The position numbers and the translations under genes are program-made. Below, in pieces: positions 42,163-51,046 of a stretch of DNA of 64,000 bases. The first letter of the stretch is position 1. Each line of letters opens with the position of its first letter. The DNA comes from Chloroflexota bacterium. Lineage in GTDB: Bacteria; Chloroflexota; UBA11872. Where the stretch lies: contig JAJEDE010000027.1 of the NCBI GenBank assembly GCA_022821645.1, positions 124,001 to 188,000 of the forward strand, written 5' to 3'. Under the pieces are notes generated by a model that saw only the letters and a program-made list of their open reading frames with translations, was not told the DNA's origin and searched no databases.

Positions 42163-44325
42163 TTAGTCGGCGGGCTGGCGCTGGAGGACAGGCCTTCGCA
42201 GGGACTGCGGGAGCGGGGGGCCGACGAAGCCTTCCGCTTCCAGCCGGTGCCCCAGCTTGAGGGCCAGCGAACGGCCGATGCCGAGTTCTCGCGCCAACTG
42301 GTCGGGCGTGACGCTGTCGTGGCGCATCACCAGTTCGGTGGCTTCGACGAAGATCTCGTCCTCCTCGTCTTCCTCTGACCGCTGGAGTTCCTGCCTGGAT
42401 ACCTGGGCGGGTTCGCCCTGTTCGCGCCAGTGCTGGACAACCGCGCGAACTTCCTCGTCGGTGACGCGGGCGCCCTGAATGCGCTGCGCCTTGCCGCCCT
42501 CGGGCGGCGCGTAGAGCATGTCGCCGCGGCCGATCAATCGCTCGGCGCCGGCGCTATCCAGCACGGTGCGCGAGTCGGCCTGGCTGCTGACCATGAAGGA
42601 GATACGGGTGGGGAAGTTGGCCTTGATCAGGCCGGTAATCACGTCGACCGAAGGTCGCTGGGTGGCGATGACCAGGTGGATGCCGGTGGCGCGCGCCATC
42701 TGCGCCAAGCGCGCCAGCAGCCGCTCCACGTCGCCGGGGGCCGTCATCATCAGGTCGGCCAATTCGTCGATCACGACCACGATGTTGGGCAGCGGGCCGT
42801 CCGAGTCCTCCGGCGGGGCCGCGTTGTAGGACGCCAGGTTGCGCACGCCAGCCTTGCTGAACGTGCGGTAGCGGCGGGCCATCTCGTTGCTGACCCAGGT
42901 GAGCACGTCCACGACCTCGTTAACGTCGGTGACCACCGGCATGCGCAGGTGCGGGATGCCCTCGAAGGCCACCAGTTCGACCATCTTGGGGTCGATCAGG
43001 ACGAACTGCATTTCCTCGGGCGTCTTGTTGAACATGAGGCCGGTGATGAACGACGTCAGGCAGACCGACTTGCCGGACCCGGTGGCGCCGGCGATCAGGA
43101 CGTGCGGCATCTTGGCCAGGTCGGCGACGCGCACGTTGCCGGCGACATCCTGGCCGAGCGCGATCTTGATGTCGGCGTCGGACGCGGCCCAGGTCTGGCT
43201 CTCCATGACCTCGCGCAGCGTGACCACCGCCGGGTTGTCGTTGGGCGTCTCCAGCCCCACGAACGGCTGTCCGGGCACCGGCGCCTCGATGCGCACGCTG
43301 CGAGCGGCCAGCTTGAGGGCCAGGTCGTTGGCCAGCGCGGTGATGCGCGCGACCTTGACGCCCGGGCCCGGCTCCAGGAGGTACTGGGTGACGACAGGCC
43401 CCGGCACGGCTTCGGCAACCCTGACCTGGACCTTGAACGACTCCAACGTTTCTTCGATCGACGCGGCCTTACCGACGATTTCGTCTTCCGGAACCTCGCC
43501 CGTAGCCTCGGCGGGCAAGAGCATGCCAAGGCCCGGCAGTTGCCAGCGGCCGTCCTGCTGCGGGGGCGCGGCGGCGGCCGGCATTCGGTCGGCGACGCGA
43601 ATGAGCGGCTGCTGGCCCCAGGCGGGTCCTTCGTCGGCCTCGGCTTCGGGCGGTGCGGCCTCGGCTTCCGGCCGCGTCCGGTCAGCCTTCTCCTCGGCGT
43701 CCGTTCGCTCGGCCGGCGAAAGCCATGGCCGCGCGCGGGCGTTCGCGGCGGAAATCACCGATACCAAACCGACGGCCAGGTAGCGGCCGGCCCGGATGAC
43801 GACGCGTCCGGGCCGCATCACGGCTTCGGTGCCCCACGGGGAGGCGGCCATGCCGTAGGCGAGAGCCAGGACAGCGGCCACGGCCAGAACCAGGAATGCG
43901 GGAACGTCGCCAATGGCTGTCCGGATGGTCGACCCGATGAGCCCGCCAATCACACCGCCGCCTTCGGGCTGCCCCTGGTTGGCGACGGCGGCGGCAAGGT
44001 CGGTCATGGCCGCCAGCGCCGCCACGAATACGGCCGCCGCGACGAAGTGGGTAACGTCGATGATGGCCCGGCGACGGGCGCCGGCAACAAGGACGGCGGC
44101 GCCAATCGACGCGCCCGCCAGCGCGCCCAAAGGCGCGGCGCGGCCCAACCCGGCGGCCACGGTGGCGGCGGCGCCGGTCACCACAAGAGCGTCGTCGACA
44201 ATCAAGCCAACGAACGACAGCACGCCGAAGGCGGCCACGATAAAGCCGCCAAAACCCGCAATATCCCAGTGTTCGGGCCGCGTCGCGCCTGTAGATAGCG
44301 CGGCGGCCTTTCGGCTCGTGGCCAC
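42163..44325 (-). CDS. ftsK: DNA translocase FtsK/SpoIIIE
   Basis: Protein of 720 aa. N-terminal TM segments are in the first 180 residues (FGGFIVAAFGVLSFVGLIVD; FVAAAVFVAALAAMTDLAAA; VPAFLVLAVAAVLALAYGM). A Glu/Ala-rich linker follows. The motor has Walker A GATGSGKS (about residue 411), Walker B NIVVVIDELADLMMT and VIATQRPSVDVITGLIKANF. The C-terminal gamma winged helix (VTPDQLARELGIGRSLALKL) reads DNA polarity signals. It moves chromosomes during division. It is the last gene of the minus-strand housekeeping run, 40 bases after rnj. Confidence 0.93.
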   Translation of the reverse strand: MATSRKAAALSTGATRPEHWDIAGFGGFIVAAFGVLSFVGLIVDDALVVTGAAATVAAGLGRAAPLGALAGASIGAAVLVAGARRRAIIDVTHFVAAAVFVAALAAMTDLAAAVANQGQPEGGGVIGGLIGSTIRTAIGDVPAFLVLAVAAVLALAYGMAASPWGTEAVMRPGRVVIRAGRYLAVGLVSVISAANARARPWLSPAERTDAEEKADRTRPEAEAAPPEAEADEGPAWGQQPLIRVADRMPAAAAPPQQDGRWQLPGLGMLLPAEATGEVPEDEIVGKAASIEETLESFKVQVRVAEAVPGPVVTQYLLEPGPGVKVARITALANDLALKLAARSVRIEAPVPGQPFVGLETPNDNPAVVTLREVMESQTWAASDADIKIALGQDVAGNVRVADLAKMPHVLIAGATGSGKSVCLTSFITGLMFNKTPEEMQFVLIDPKMVELVAFEGIPHLRMPVVTDVNEVVDVLTWVSNEMARRYRTFSKAGVRNLASYNAAPPEDSDGPLPNIVVVIDELADLMMTAPGDVERLLARLAQMARATGIHLVIATQRPSVDVITGLIKANFPTRISFMVSSQADSRTVLDSAGAERLIGRGDMLYAPPEGGKAQRIQGARVTDEEVRAVVQHWREQGEPAQVSRQELQRSEEDEEDEIFVEATELVMRHDSVTPDQLARELGIGRSLALKLGHRLEAEGFVGPPLPQSLRRPVLQRQPAD

Positions 44326-44365
44326 GGGAGGCCCTCCTCGGTGCGAGCTGTCGCCCGCCCCTTAG

Positions 44366-46042
44366 CTAGACCTCAGTGACGATCGGCAAAATCACCGGTC
44401 GCCGCCGGGTCTCCCGGAACAAACGCCTCCCGAGTGCGTTCCGGATCTTCCTCTGTAGATGTTCGGGGGATACGTCCGCGTGGTCGCCGGTGTCCACCAC
44501 CGACCGCACGGTGTCGCGAGCACGCGTCAGCAACTCGTCCTGAGCGTCTGACGCATACACAAATCCCCTTGTGATGATATCCGGGTCTGTCAAGCATTGA
44601 CCAGTGTGTCGGTCCACGTTAACAACGGTAATCACCAGGCCGCCTTCCGCCAGGTGCCGACGGTCGCGAATGGTGGCGTCGCTCTCCTCGCCGACGGTAA
44701 GTCCGTCGAGGTACACGTTGCTGACGTCGGTTTGGCCGACCACGCTGATGTCGTCCGCGGATAGCTCCACGATGTTCCCGGACTCGGCCACCAGCACGTG
44801 CTCGGCATCCACGCCCACGCGCTCCGCCAGACGCCGGTGCTCCTCCAGGTGCCGGAACTCGCCATGCACCGGCATGAAGAACTTGGGCTGCAGCGTGGAC
44901 AGCATGTACTTGAGGTCTTCCTGACCGGCGTGGCCGGAGACGTGAACCGGGAGCAGGCGCTCATAGAGCACGCGGGCGCCCTGCCGGGCCAGGCGGTCGA
45001 TGGTCTGGTTGACGGCCTCTTCGTTCCCGGGAATGGCCGACGCCGAGACGACCACCGTGTCGTCCGGCAGCAGGTCGATGAAGCGATGATCACGATTGGC
45101 CATCCGCACCAGCGCCGAGCGCGGTTCGCCCTGGGAGCCGGTGCAAATAACAGCCAGTTCATCTCCCGGGTAGTCCCGCAGGTCGCGCGCATCGACCTCC
45201 ATGCCGTCGTCGGGAACGTGCAGGTAGCCCAGGTCGCGGGCCACACGGACGTTGCGTTCCATGCTGCGTCCCACGAAGGCCACACGGCGCCCGTAGGCGT
45301 AGGCCGCGTCGACAACCTGTTGGACGCGCGAAATCAGCGACGAGAACGTGGCGACAATGATTCGGCCGGGCGCGTCGTTGAAGACCCGATCGAAGGACTC
45401 GGCAATGACCGCTTCGGACGGCGTGTGGCCGGGCTGGTCGGCGTAGGTGCTGTCGGACATCAGCAGCAGCACGCCTTCGTCGCCCAGGCGGCCCAGGGTC
45501 TGGAAGTCCGGGGGGATGCCGTCCACCGGCGTGTGGTCGATCTTGAAGTCGCCCGTGTGCACGATGGTCCCAATGGGCGTGTGGATGGCGATGCCCATGG
45601 CGTCCGGAATGCTGTGGCAGACGTGGAAGAACTGGCAGCGGAACGGTCCGATGGTGACGGTCTCGCGCGCTTTCACCACGCGCAGGTCCGCCTGGTCGCG
45701 CAGGCCGGGTTCTTCCAGCTTCACGCCGACCAGTCCAAGCGTGAGCTTGGAGCCGTAGATCGGCAGGTCAAACTCGCGCAGCGCGTAGGGCAACGCGCCG
45801 ATGTGGTCCTCGTGTCCGTGCGTGATCACAAAGGCGCGCAGCTTGTGGCGAATCTCGCGCAGATAGCTGAAGTTCGGCAGGACAAGATCGACGCCCAACA
45901 TGCCGGCGTCGGGGAAGGTGATGCCGCAATCGAGCACGATGGCGTCGTCGCCGTACTCGATCACGGTGCAGTTCTTGCCGATTTCGCCGATGCCGCCGAT
46001 GGAGACGACACGCACGTGTTGGGCTGTAGCTATGCCATTCAT
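44366..46042 (-). CDS. rnj: Ribonuclease J
   Basis: Protein of 558 aa. A metallo-beta-lactamase/beta-CASP RNase acting as 5'-3' exonuclease and endonuclease. Zinc ligands: HGHEDH (75-80), H in FFHVCHSIPDAMGI, D in VHTGDFKID and H in HVSGHAGQEDL. The beta-CASP motif A/B/C order is intact and the C-terminal domain is present. The start was moved to MNGIATAQHV at 46042. It lies 25 bases downstream of the UDG gene and upstream of ftsK. Works with PNPase encoded in the same block in mRNA decay. Confidence 0.94.
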   Translation of the reverse strand: MNGIATAQHVRVVSIGGIGEIGKNCTVIEYGDDAIVLDCGITFPDAGMLGVDLVLPNFSYLREIRHKLRAFVITHGHEDHIGALPYALREFDLPIYGSKLTLGLVGVKLEEPGLRDQADLRVVKARETVTIGPFRCQFFHVCHSIPDAMGIAIHTPIGTIVHTGDFKIDHTPVDGIPPDFQTLGRLGDEGVLLLMSDSTYADQPGHTPSEAVIAESFDRVFNDAPGRIIVATFSSLISRVQQVVDAAYAYGRRVAFVGRSMERNVRVARDLGYLHVPDDGMEVDARDLRDYPGDELAVICTGSQGEPRSALVRMANRDHRFIDLLPDDTVVVSASAIPGNEEAVNQTIDRLARQGARVLYERLLPVHVSGHAGQEDLKYMLSTLQPKFFMPVHGEFRHLEEHRRLAERVGVDAEHVLVAESGNIVELSADDISVVGQTDVSNVYLDGLTVGEESDATIRDRRHLAEGGLVITVVNVDRHTGQCLTDPDIITRGFVYASDAQDELLTRARDTVRSVVDTGDHADVSPEHLQRKIRNALGRRLFRETRRRPVILPIVTEV

Positions 46043-46067
46043 ATAGAGGTTTCCGGTGTGTGGGGCG

Positions 46068-46694
46068 TTAGGCGAAGAAGGAAAGTTGCTGCGTATCGGG
46101 CGGCGGCGGAGGATCAGGTTCAACCTCGGTCGCGTCCGCCAGCAGCTTGGGAATCATCTGGAAGTCCTGCGACAGGATGTCGCGCAGGCGCAGTTGTCGC
46201 AGCGCCGCCGCCGGATGGTAGACGGGCAGGTACACGCGGCCGTTCAGCCGCCGCGCCACGCCGCGCGCCCGCGAAATCCGAGCGTCCGGGAAAAAGGCGT
46301 TCAGCGCGTGCCGCCCCAGCAGCACGATCAGGTCGGGATTGATCAGCTCGAGTTGCTGGTCCAGGTACGGGCGACAGGCCTCCGCCTCGTCAGGCAGCGG
46401 GTCGCGGTTATTGGGCGGGCGGCACTTCAAGACGTTGGCGATGAACACGTCGGCCCGGCGCATGTCGATCCCGTGGATCAACTCATCCAGCAATTGCCCG
46501 GCCTGGCCCACGAACGGACGGCCCAGCCGGTCCTCGTGAAAGCCCGGCCCCTCGCCGATGAACACGACACGCGCGGTGGGTGAACCCTCACCAGGGACCG
46601 CGTTCGTTCGTCCCTGGTGCAGTCCGCACCGCTCACAGGTCCGAACTACCGACGCCAGACTCGAGAGATCGGGAAAGGTCGGAAGGCCGATCAC
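46068..46694 (-). CDS. Family 4 uracil-DNA glycosylase (Fe-S)
   Basis: Protein of 208 aa. It removes uracil from DNA during base-excision repair. The four iron-sulfur cysteines are C20 and C23 (CERCGL), C91 (LKCRPPNNRDP) and C107 (EACRPYL). The catalytic/uracil-binding motifs are GEGPGFHEDRLGRPFVG and VYHPAAALRQ. Its start lies 3 bases after the dapA stop. Confidence 0.93.
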   Translation of the reverse strand: MIGLPTFPDLSSLASVVRTCERCGLHQGRTNAVPGEGSPTARVVFIGEGPGFHEDRLGRPFVGQAGQLLDELIHGIDMRRADVFIANVLKCRPPNNRDPLPDEAEACRPYLDQQLELINPDLIVLLGRHALNAFFPDARISRARGVARRLNGRVYLPVYHPAAALRQLRLRDILSQDFQMIPKLLADATEVEPDPPPPPDTQQLSFFA

Positions 46695-46697
46695 GCG

Positions 46698-47615
46698 CTA
46701 CGCATGCACCGCGGCGGGCTGGAGGAAGGCGTCGAGTTCGTAGAGGTCGAGCACCGATTTCAGGTCTTCCTGCATGCCGGCGGGAAACTCGATCAACGGC
46801 GAACGTGGGACGCCCACCGAAAAGCCGCTGAGGTTCACGGCGGCCTTGACCGCGATCGGGTTGGGCCAACCAACCGGGAATAGCGCCCGAGCGATCGGCA
46901 ACAGGTGCAGGTGCTTGCGGCGCGCCGTCTCCATGTCGCCTTCGACAAAGGCGTCGATCATGTCGCGGGTCTCGCCGCTGACGACGTGCGACTGGACACT
47001 CACGACGCCCACGCCGCCCAGGGCCATGAGCAGGTAGGTGTCGCTGTCGTTGCCGCTGTAGATGTCGAAGCCGTCCTCGGCCGTGCGGGCGATCTCCGCG
47101 ATCTGGTCAAAGTCCCCGCTGGCCTCCTTGACGGCCACGATGTTGTCCACGGCGCTGAGGCGCGCCACGGTGTCGGCGGTCATGTTGAGGCTGGTTCGGG
47201 CGGGCACGTTGTACAGCATGTTGGGCAGCGGGGTGGCTTCCGCAATGGTCTCGAAGTGAAGCACCAGCCCGTCCTGCGGCGGCTTGTTGTAGTAGGGCGT
47301 GACTTGCAGGAGGCCGTGGACGCCGATCTCGGCGGCTTCGCGCGACAGGTGCACGCTCTCGACGGTGTTGTAGCCGCCGGTGCCCGCAATCACCAGCGCA
47401 CGGTCGCCGACGGCCGATAACGCTTCGCGGTAAAGCTGGAAACGTTCGTCGTCGCTGAGCACCGGCGATTCGCCGGTCGTGCCGGTGACGACGACCGCGT
47501 CGTTGCCGGCATCGACGAGTCCGGATACAAGACGTCCGAACGTGTCGTAGTCCACCGATCCGTCATCGGCGAACGGGGTGATCACCGCGGTAATGAGCCG
47601 GCCAAAGGTCAACAT
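46698..47615 (-). CDS. dapA: 4-hydroxy-tetrahydrodipicolinate synthase
   Basis: Protein of 305 aa. It condenses pyruvate with aspartate semialdehyde on the lysine/diaminopimelate pathway. GTTGE is at 45-49, the proton-relay Tyr is in YNVPART (Y135) and the Schiff-base Lys is K163 (IVAVKEASGD). It is canonical, unlike the paralogue at 28846. It completes the set with asd and dapB on the same strand. Confidence 0.95.
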   Translation of the reverse strand: MLTFGRLITAVITPFADDGSVDYDTFGRLVSGLVDAGNDAVVVTGTTGESPVLSDDERFQLYREALSAVGDRALVIAGTGGYNTVESVHLSREAAEIGVHGLLQVTPYYNKPPQDGLVLHFETIAEATPLPNMLYNVPARTSLNMTADTVARLSAVDNIVAVKEASGDFDQIAEIARTAEDGFDIYSGNDSDTYLLMALGGVGVVSVQSHVVSGETRDMIDAFVEGDMETARRKHLHLLPIARALFPVGWPNPIAVKAAVNLSGFSVGVPRSPLIEFPAGMQEDLKSVLDLYELDAFLQPAAVHA

Positions 47616-47746
47616 TCGACAGCCTCCGCCCGCGACCGTACGAATGGTCGCGATACGCCGTGCTGTAAGGGCTGATTGTACCTAGCGGCTACGGCTGAAC
47701 CTGCCCCGCGGGGCTGGCGACCGTCGGATGGCCGCAGTCAAGATTG

Positions 47747-48211
47747 CTATGTGGGACTCGACGTGCTCACCGCTGCCGAACGGCGCACATCGTCGGCCGG
47801 TGTGACGCCCGTTCCCACGTCTGCGGGCTGTACAGACGGTCCGTCCGTCGGTCGGGTGTGCTCTTCAATGCGGGACAGGGTAGCCAGCATGGCCTGCTGG
47901 CTAGCTTCCAGTCGCGCAACGGTTTGAGCGATTTCGTACTGACGCGCCTCAACGGTGTCCATACGGGCGTCCATACGATCCATGCGAGCGCCCATGCGAT
48001 CCATGCGGGAGTCCATACGGTCCATGCGAGCGCTCTGACGCCGTTCCATATCGTCCATGCGGGCGCCCAGACGCTCTTCCATAGCGCCCATACGGGCGCT
48101 CTGACGCCCATCAAGTCTGAACATCAGGCCGACAACCGCGCCGGCGGTGGCCAGGCCGCCCACCAATAGCGTCGCGCCAACGCTCAGGATGCCGACCAAC
48201 TCGGCGCTCAT
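47747..48211 (-). CDS. TM-anchored coiled-coil protein with Met/Asp/Arg repeats
   Basis: Protein of 154 aa. One TM segment (IGILSVGATLLVGGLATAG, residues about 6-29) is followed by repeated heptad-like units of the form (A/S)RMDRMD (SARMDRMDSRMDRMG, ARMDRMDARMDTV). The end is Pro/Thr/Ser-rich. It resembles short bacterial 'Rmd-repeat' coiled-coil proteins without known function. The 21-base period in DNA reflects the heptads. Confidence 0.6.
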   Translation of the reverse strand: MSAELVGILSVGATLLVGGLATAGAVVGLMFRLDGRQSARMGAMEERLGARMDDMERRQSARMDRMDSRMDRMGARMDRMDARMDTVEARQYEIAQTVARLEASQQAMLATLSRIEEHTRPTDGPSVQPADVGTGVTPADDVRRSAAVSTSSPT

Positions 48212-48335
48212 GGCGAGAGGTCGTTCGTTCCCGTGCGCGATTCAACGGGGCGACTCTAGCACGACGCCGTCAGCCCTCCATTCGAAGGCGCGAGAGCCGG
48301 CGCGGCCAACGGCGCGCTGAGCCGCGCCTACCGCC

Positions 48336-49160
48336 CTACCAGTTGACGCGGCGGCTGAAGTAGCGGTGCCAGCGGCGCCAGACGCCCTTGCCGTAAAAGG
48401 CTTCTTCCTGGCGCTCGATGACCACGGCCTCGGTGGTGAGAATCTGCGACGCAAGACCGGCGGCGTTGTAGGGACTGAGCGCCTTGAGGATGTCGGGGAA
48501 AGCTGAGCGCCAGAGCGAGCGGAACAGCAAGAGCCCCAGGGCCAGCAAGAACAGCACCGGCACGGCGCTGGACTCGCGAAGATACGGGGTCAGCGCCAAC
48601 AGCAGCGGAGCCAGCATGGCGACCCACAGGAGGATTTCGACCTGCGCATTGATGCGCCGCGCGCGTCGCCGGTGCGCAAACGTGTAGGGCGCGCGCTGCC
48701 GCTCGAAGCGTGCCCGCTCCAGCAGGGCCAGGCCGGCGCCCATGACGCCAAAGACGGCGGATATGGCCAGGCCGGCCGCAACGATAACGCCGCCCGGCGT
48801 ACCGACCGGCGGGCCTTCGCGCTCTCGCGGAATCTGCTCTTCCGCTACGGCCCGGCTGCCCTTGCCTTCGGGGTCGATCAGCAACTCAACCACGCCCGTC
48901 GCGACGATCATGAAGATGAAGAGCGCCAGGGCCGCCAGGACAACCCCCATGCCGGCCAGAAAACCGGACGTCAGGAGATCGAGCGTAGGCGTTCGGGCCA
49001 CGCGAATCTCCTCCAGGTAGATATCCAGCTCTTCCTGGGATGCCTCCGGCGACATGCCGGCCCGCACCAGCGCCTGCTGGGCCTGGCGGTAATCATCGCG
49101 GCGGTCGGCCGGACGCGTGACGTCGCGCCACCACGACTGGATCGAGTTCACCAGCGCCAT
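48336..49160 (-). CDS. Hypothetical membrane protein
   Basis: Protein of 274 aa. A soluble N-terminus (YRQAQQALVRAGMSPEASQE, ELDIYLEEIRVARTP) precedes about five TM segments (FLAGMGVVLAALALFIFMI; VIVAAGLAISAVFGVMGAG; ILLWVAMLAPLLLALTPYL; AVPVLFLLALGLLLFRSLW). The end is cytoplasmic (ILKALSPYNAAGLASQILTT). No family recognised. It lies between asd and the coiled-coil gene. Confidence 0.65.
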   Translation of the reverse strand: MALVNSIQSWWRDVTRPADRRDDYRQAQQALVRAGMSPEASQEELDIYLEEIRVARTPTLDLLTSGFLAGMGVVLAALALFIFMIVATGVVELLIDPEGKGSRAVAEEQIPREREGPPVGTPGGVIVAAGLAISAVFGVMGAGLALLERARFERQRAPYTFAHRRRARRINAQVEILLWVAMLAPLLLALTPYLRESSAVPVLFLLALGLLLFRSLWRSAFPDILKALSPYNAAGLASQILTTEAVVIERQEEAFYGKGVWRRWHRYFSRRVNW

Positions 49161-49226
49161 GGCCCCATCCTAGCCGGGCCGGGATCAACCTTCGGCCAAC
49201 GACTGGCCGCTAGAACGGCCTCCGGC

Positions 49227-50246
49227 TCAGACCAGGCCCTGCTCGATCATCGACTCGGCGATCTGGAGGGAGTTCGTCGCCGCGCCCTTGCGCAGGTTGT
49301 CGGAGACGACCCAGAAGACCAGGCCGTTGGGGTGCGACATGTCCTGCCGCAGGCGGCCGACCCAGGTGGTGTCGTTGCCTTCGGCGGTCATGGGCATGGG
49401 ATAGACCTCGGCGGCCAGGTCGTCCACGATCTCCACGCCGGGGACGTCCTCCAACAGCGAGCGGGCCAGACCGGCGTCGATGGGATCGCTGAACTCCGCG
49501 TGGACCGCGGCCGAGTGCGCCCGGAACACCGGCACGCGCACGCAGGTCGCGGACACGGCCAGGTCGGGAATGTGCATGATCTTGCGGGTCTCGGCCGAGA
49601 CCTTCCATTCTTCCTTCGAGTAGCCGTCGTCGCGCGGGTCGTCGATGGATGGAATCAGGTTGGACGCGATCTGGTGCGGAAACACGTCCGGCGTCGACTC
49701 GGCGCCGTTGGACATCGCGGCGCTCTGCTCGGCCAGTTCCTCCATCGCCATGCCGCCGGCCCCTGAGACCGACTGGTAGGTGTCGGCGATCACGCGCCGC
49801 ACGGGACTGTGCTCGTGCAGCGGCGCCAGCACCTGGACGATCGGCGTCGTTGAGCAGTTGGGGATCGCCACGATGCCCTTGTGCTCCTTGAGATCCGCCG
49901 CGTTCACCTCAGGAACGACGAGCGGTACGTCGTCGTCGTAGCGGAAGGCGGAACTGTCGTCGATGGCGATGACGCCGGCGGCCGCGACCCGTGGCGCCAC
50001 GGCGCGGCTGATGGAGCCGGACGCCGAGATCAGCACAAAGTCCAGGCCCGAGAAGTCGCTGTCGTCGTCCAGCACCATGACGGTGTGGGACTCGCCGTTG
50101 AATTCGATCTGCTTGCCGCGACTGCGCTCTGAGGCCCAGAGGCGCAACTCGCCAACCGGGAAGTTGCGCTCTTCCATCACGCTCAGGAACTCGCGGCCCA
50201 CGGCGCCTGTGGCGCCAACAACCCCGATACCAAAACTGCGGCTCAT
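49227..50246 (-). CDS. asd: Aspartate-semialdehyde dehydrogenase
   Basis: Protein of 339 aa. It reduces aspartyl phosphate to the semialdehyde used by DapA. The nucleotide motif GATGAVG is at 11-17 and the catalytic Cys is C131 in IPNCSTTPIVQ. The start overlaps the dapB stop (ATGA at 50243-50246), so dapB and asd are one transcript. Confidence 0.95.
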   Translation of the reverse strand: MSRSFGIGVVGATGAVGREFLSVMEERNFPVGELRLWASERSRGKQIEFNGESHTVMVLDDDSDFSGLDFVLISASGSISRAVAPRVAAAGVIAIDDSSAFRYDDDVPLVVPEVNAADLKEHKGIVAIPNCSTTPIVQVLAPLHEHSPVRRVIADTYQSVSGAGGMAMEELAEQSAAMSNGAESTPDVFPHQIASNLIPSIDDPRDDGYSKEEWKVSAETRKIMHIPDLAVSATCVRVPVFRAHSAAVHAEFSDPIDAGLARSLLEDVPGVEIVDDLAAEVYPMPMTAEGNDTTWVGRLRQDMSHPNGLVFWVVSDNLRKGAATNSLQIAESMIEQGLV

Positions 50247-51034
50247 GCGTCGTCACTTTCCTCAAAGAGCAGGTGCTCAAGGCCTATGACCAGGCCGGGC
50301 AATTCTCGCACCCGACGGGCCGCCATCAACACGCCGGGCATAAATGAATCACGGCTCGTGGAGTCGTGCCGAATGGTGAGCGTCTGGCCGAGCGCTCCGA
50401 AGATGACCTGCTGGTGCGCCACGAATCCGGGCAGGCGCACGCTATGCACGCGCACGCCGTGGTTCACGCCGCCGCGTACGCCGGGCAGCGTGAAGCGTTC
50501 GGTGGGCGCGTCGATGGCCGGACGGCCGTCACGCGCCTGCGCGATCAACTCGGCCGTGTGAGCGGCCGTGCCCGAGGGCGCGTCGATCTTCTGGTCGTGG
50601 TGAAGCTCGATCACCTCAACGTGGTCCAGGTGGGGCGCGGCCAGCTGCGCCATGGCCATCATCAGGACGGCCCCGATGGCGAAGTTGGGGGCTATGAAGG
50701 CGCCCACACCCTCGCTCTCGGCGGCTGCGCGAATCGCCTCGATCTGGTCCGGGGACATCCCCGTGGTTCCGATAACGGGCGATACGCCGGCCGCAATGGC
50801 CATCGGCGCGTTCTCCGCCACCGCGTCCGCCACGGTGAAGTCGATAGCGACATCAGGCCGAGTCTCGCGGACGGCTGTTGCCGCGTCGGTAAACCAGGGG
50901 AAGTCAGTTGACTGGTCCACCTGATCCACCCCGGCCACCAGTTGCATGTCGGGAGCGCCCTTCACGGCGTCCACCACGGTCTGCCCCACGCGGCCTGAGG
51001 CCCCGAAAACGGCGACTCGCAACGGCGTTCCCAT
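50243..51034 (-). CDS. dapB: 4-hydroxy-tetrahydrodipicolinate reductase
   Basis: Protein of 263 aa. It has VAVFGASGRVGQTV for NAD(P)H binding and the catalytic ELHHDQKIDAPSGTA (H145, H146, K149). It makes tetrahydrodipicolinate for lysine and peptidoglycan. It starts 12 bases after the pnp stop and is coupled with asd. Confidence 0.95.
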   Translation of the reverse strand: MGTPLRVAVFGASGRVGQTVVDAVKGAPDMQLVAGVDQVDQSTDFPWFTDAATAVRETRPDVAIDFTVADAVAENAPMAIAAGVSPVIGTTGMSPDQIEAIRAAAESEGVGAFIAPNFAIGAVLMMAMAQLAAPHLDHVEVIELHHDQKIDAPSGTAAHTAELIAQARDGRPAIDAPTERFTLPGVRGGVNHGVRVHSVRLPGFVAHQQVIFGALGQTLTIRHDSTSRDSFMPGVLMAARRVRELPGLVIGLEHLLFEESDDA

Positions 51035-51046
51035 TACATTGCTCCT

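Noticed and set aside
42430..44298. Open frame of 622 codons opposite ftsK
   Set aside because: Antisense shadow; ftsK motifs occupy the whole stretch.
44798..46342. Open frame of 514 codons opposite RNase J and the glycosylase
   Set aside because: Spans two well-supported genes on the other strand; composition is typical of a shadow.
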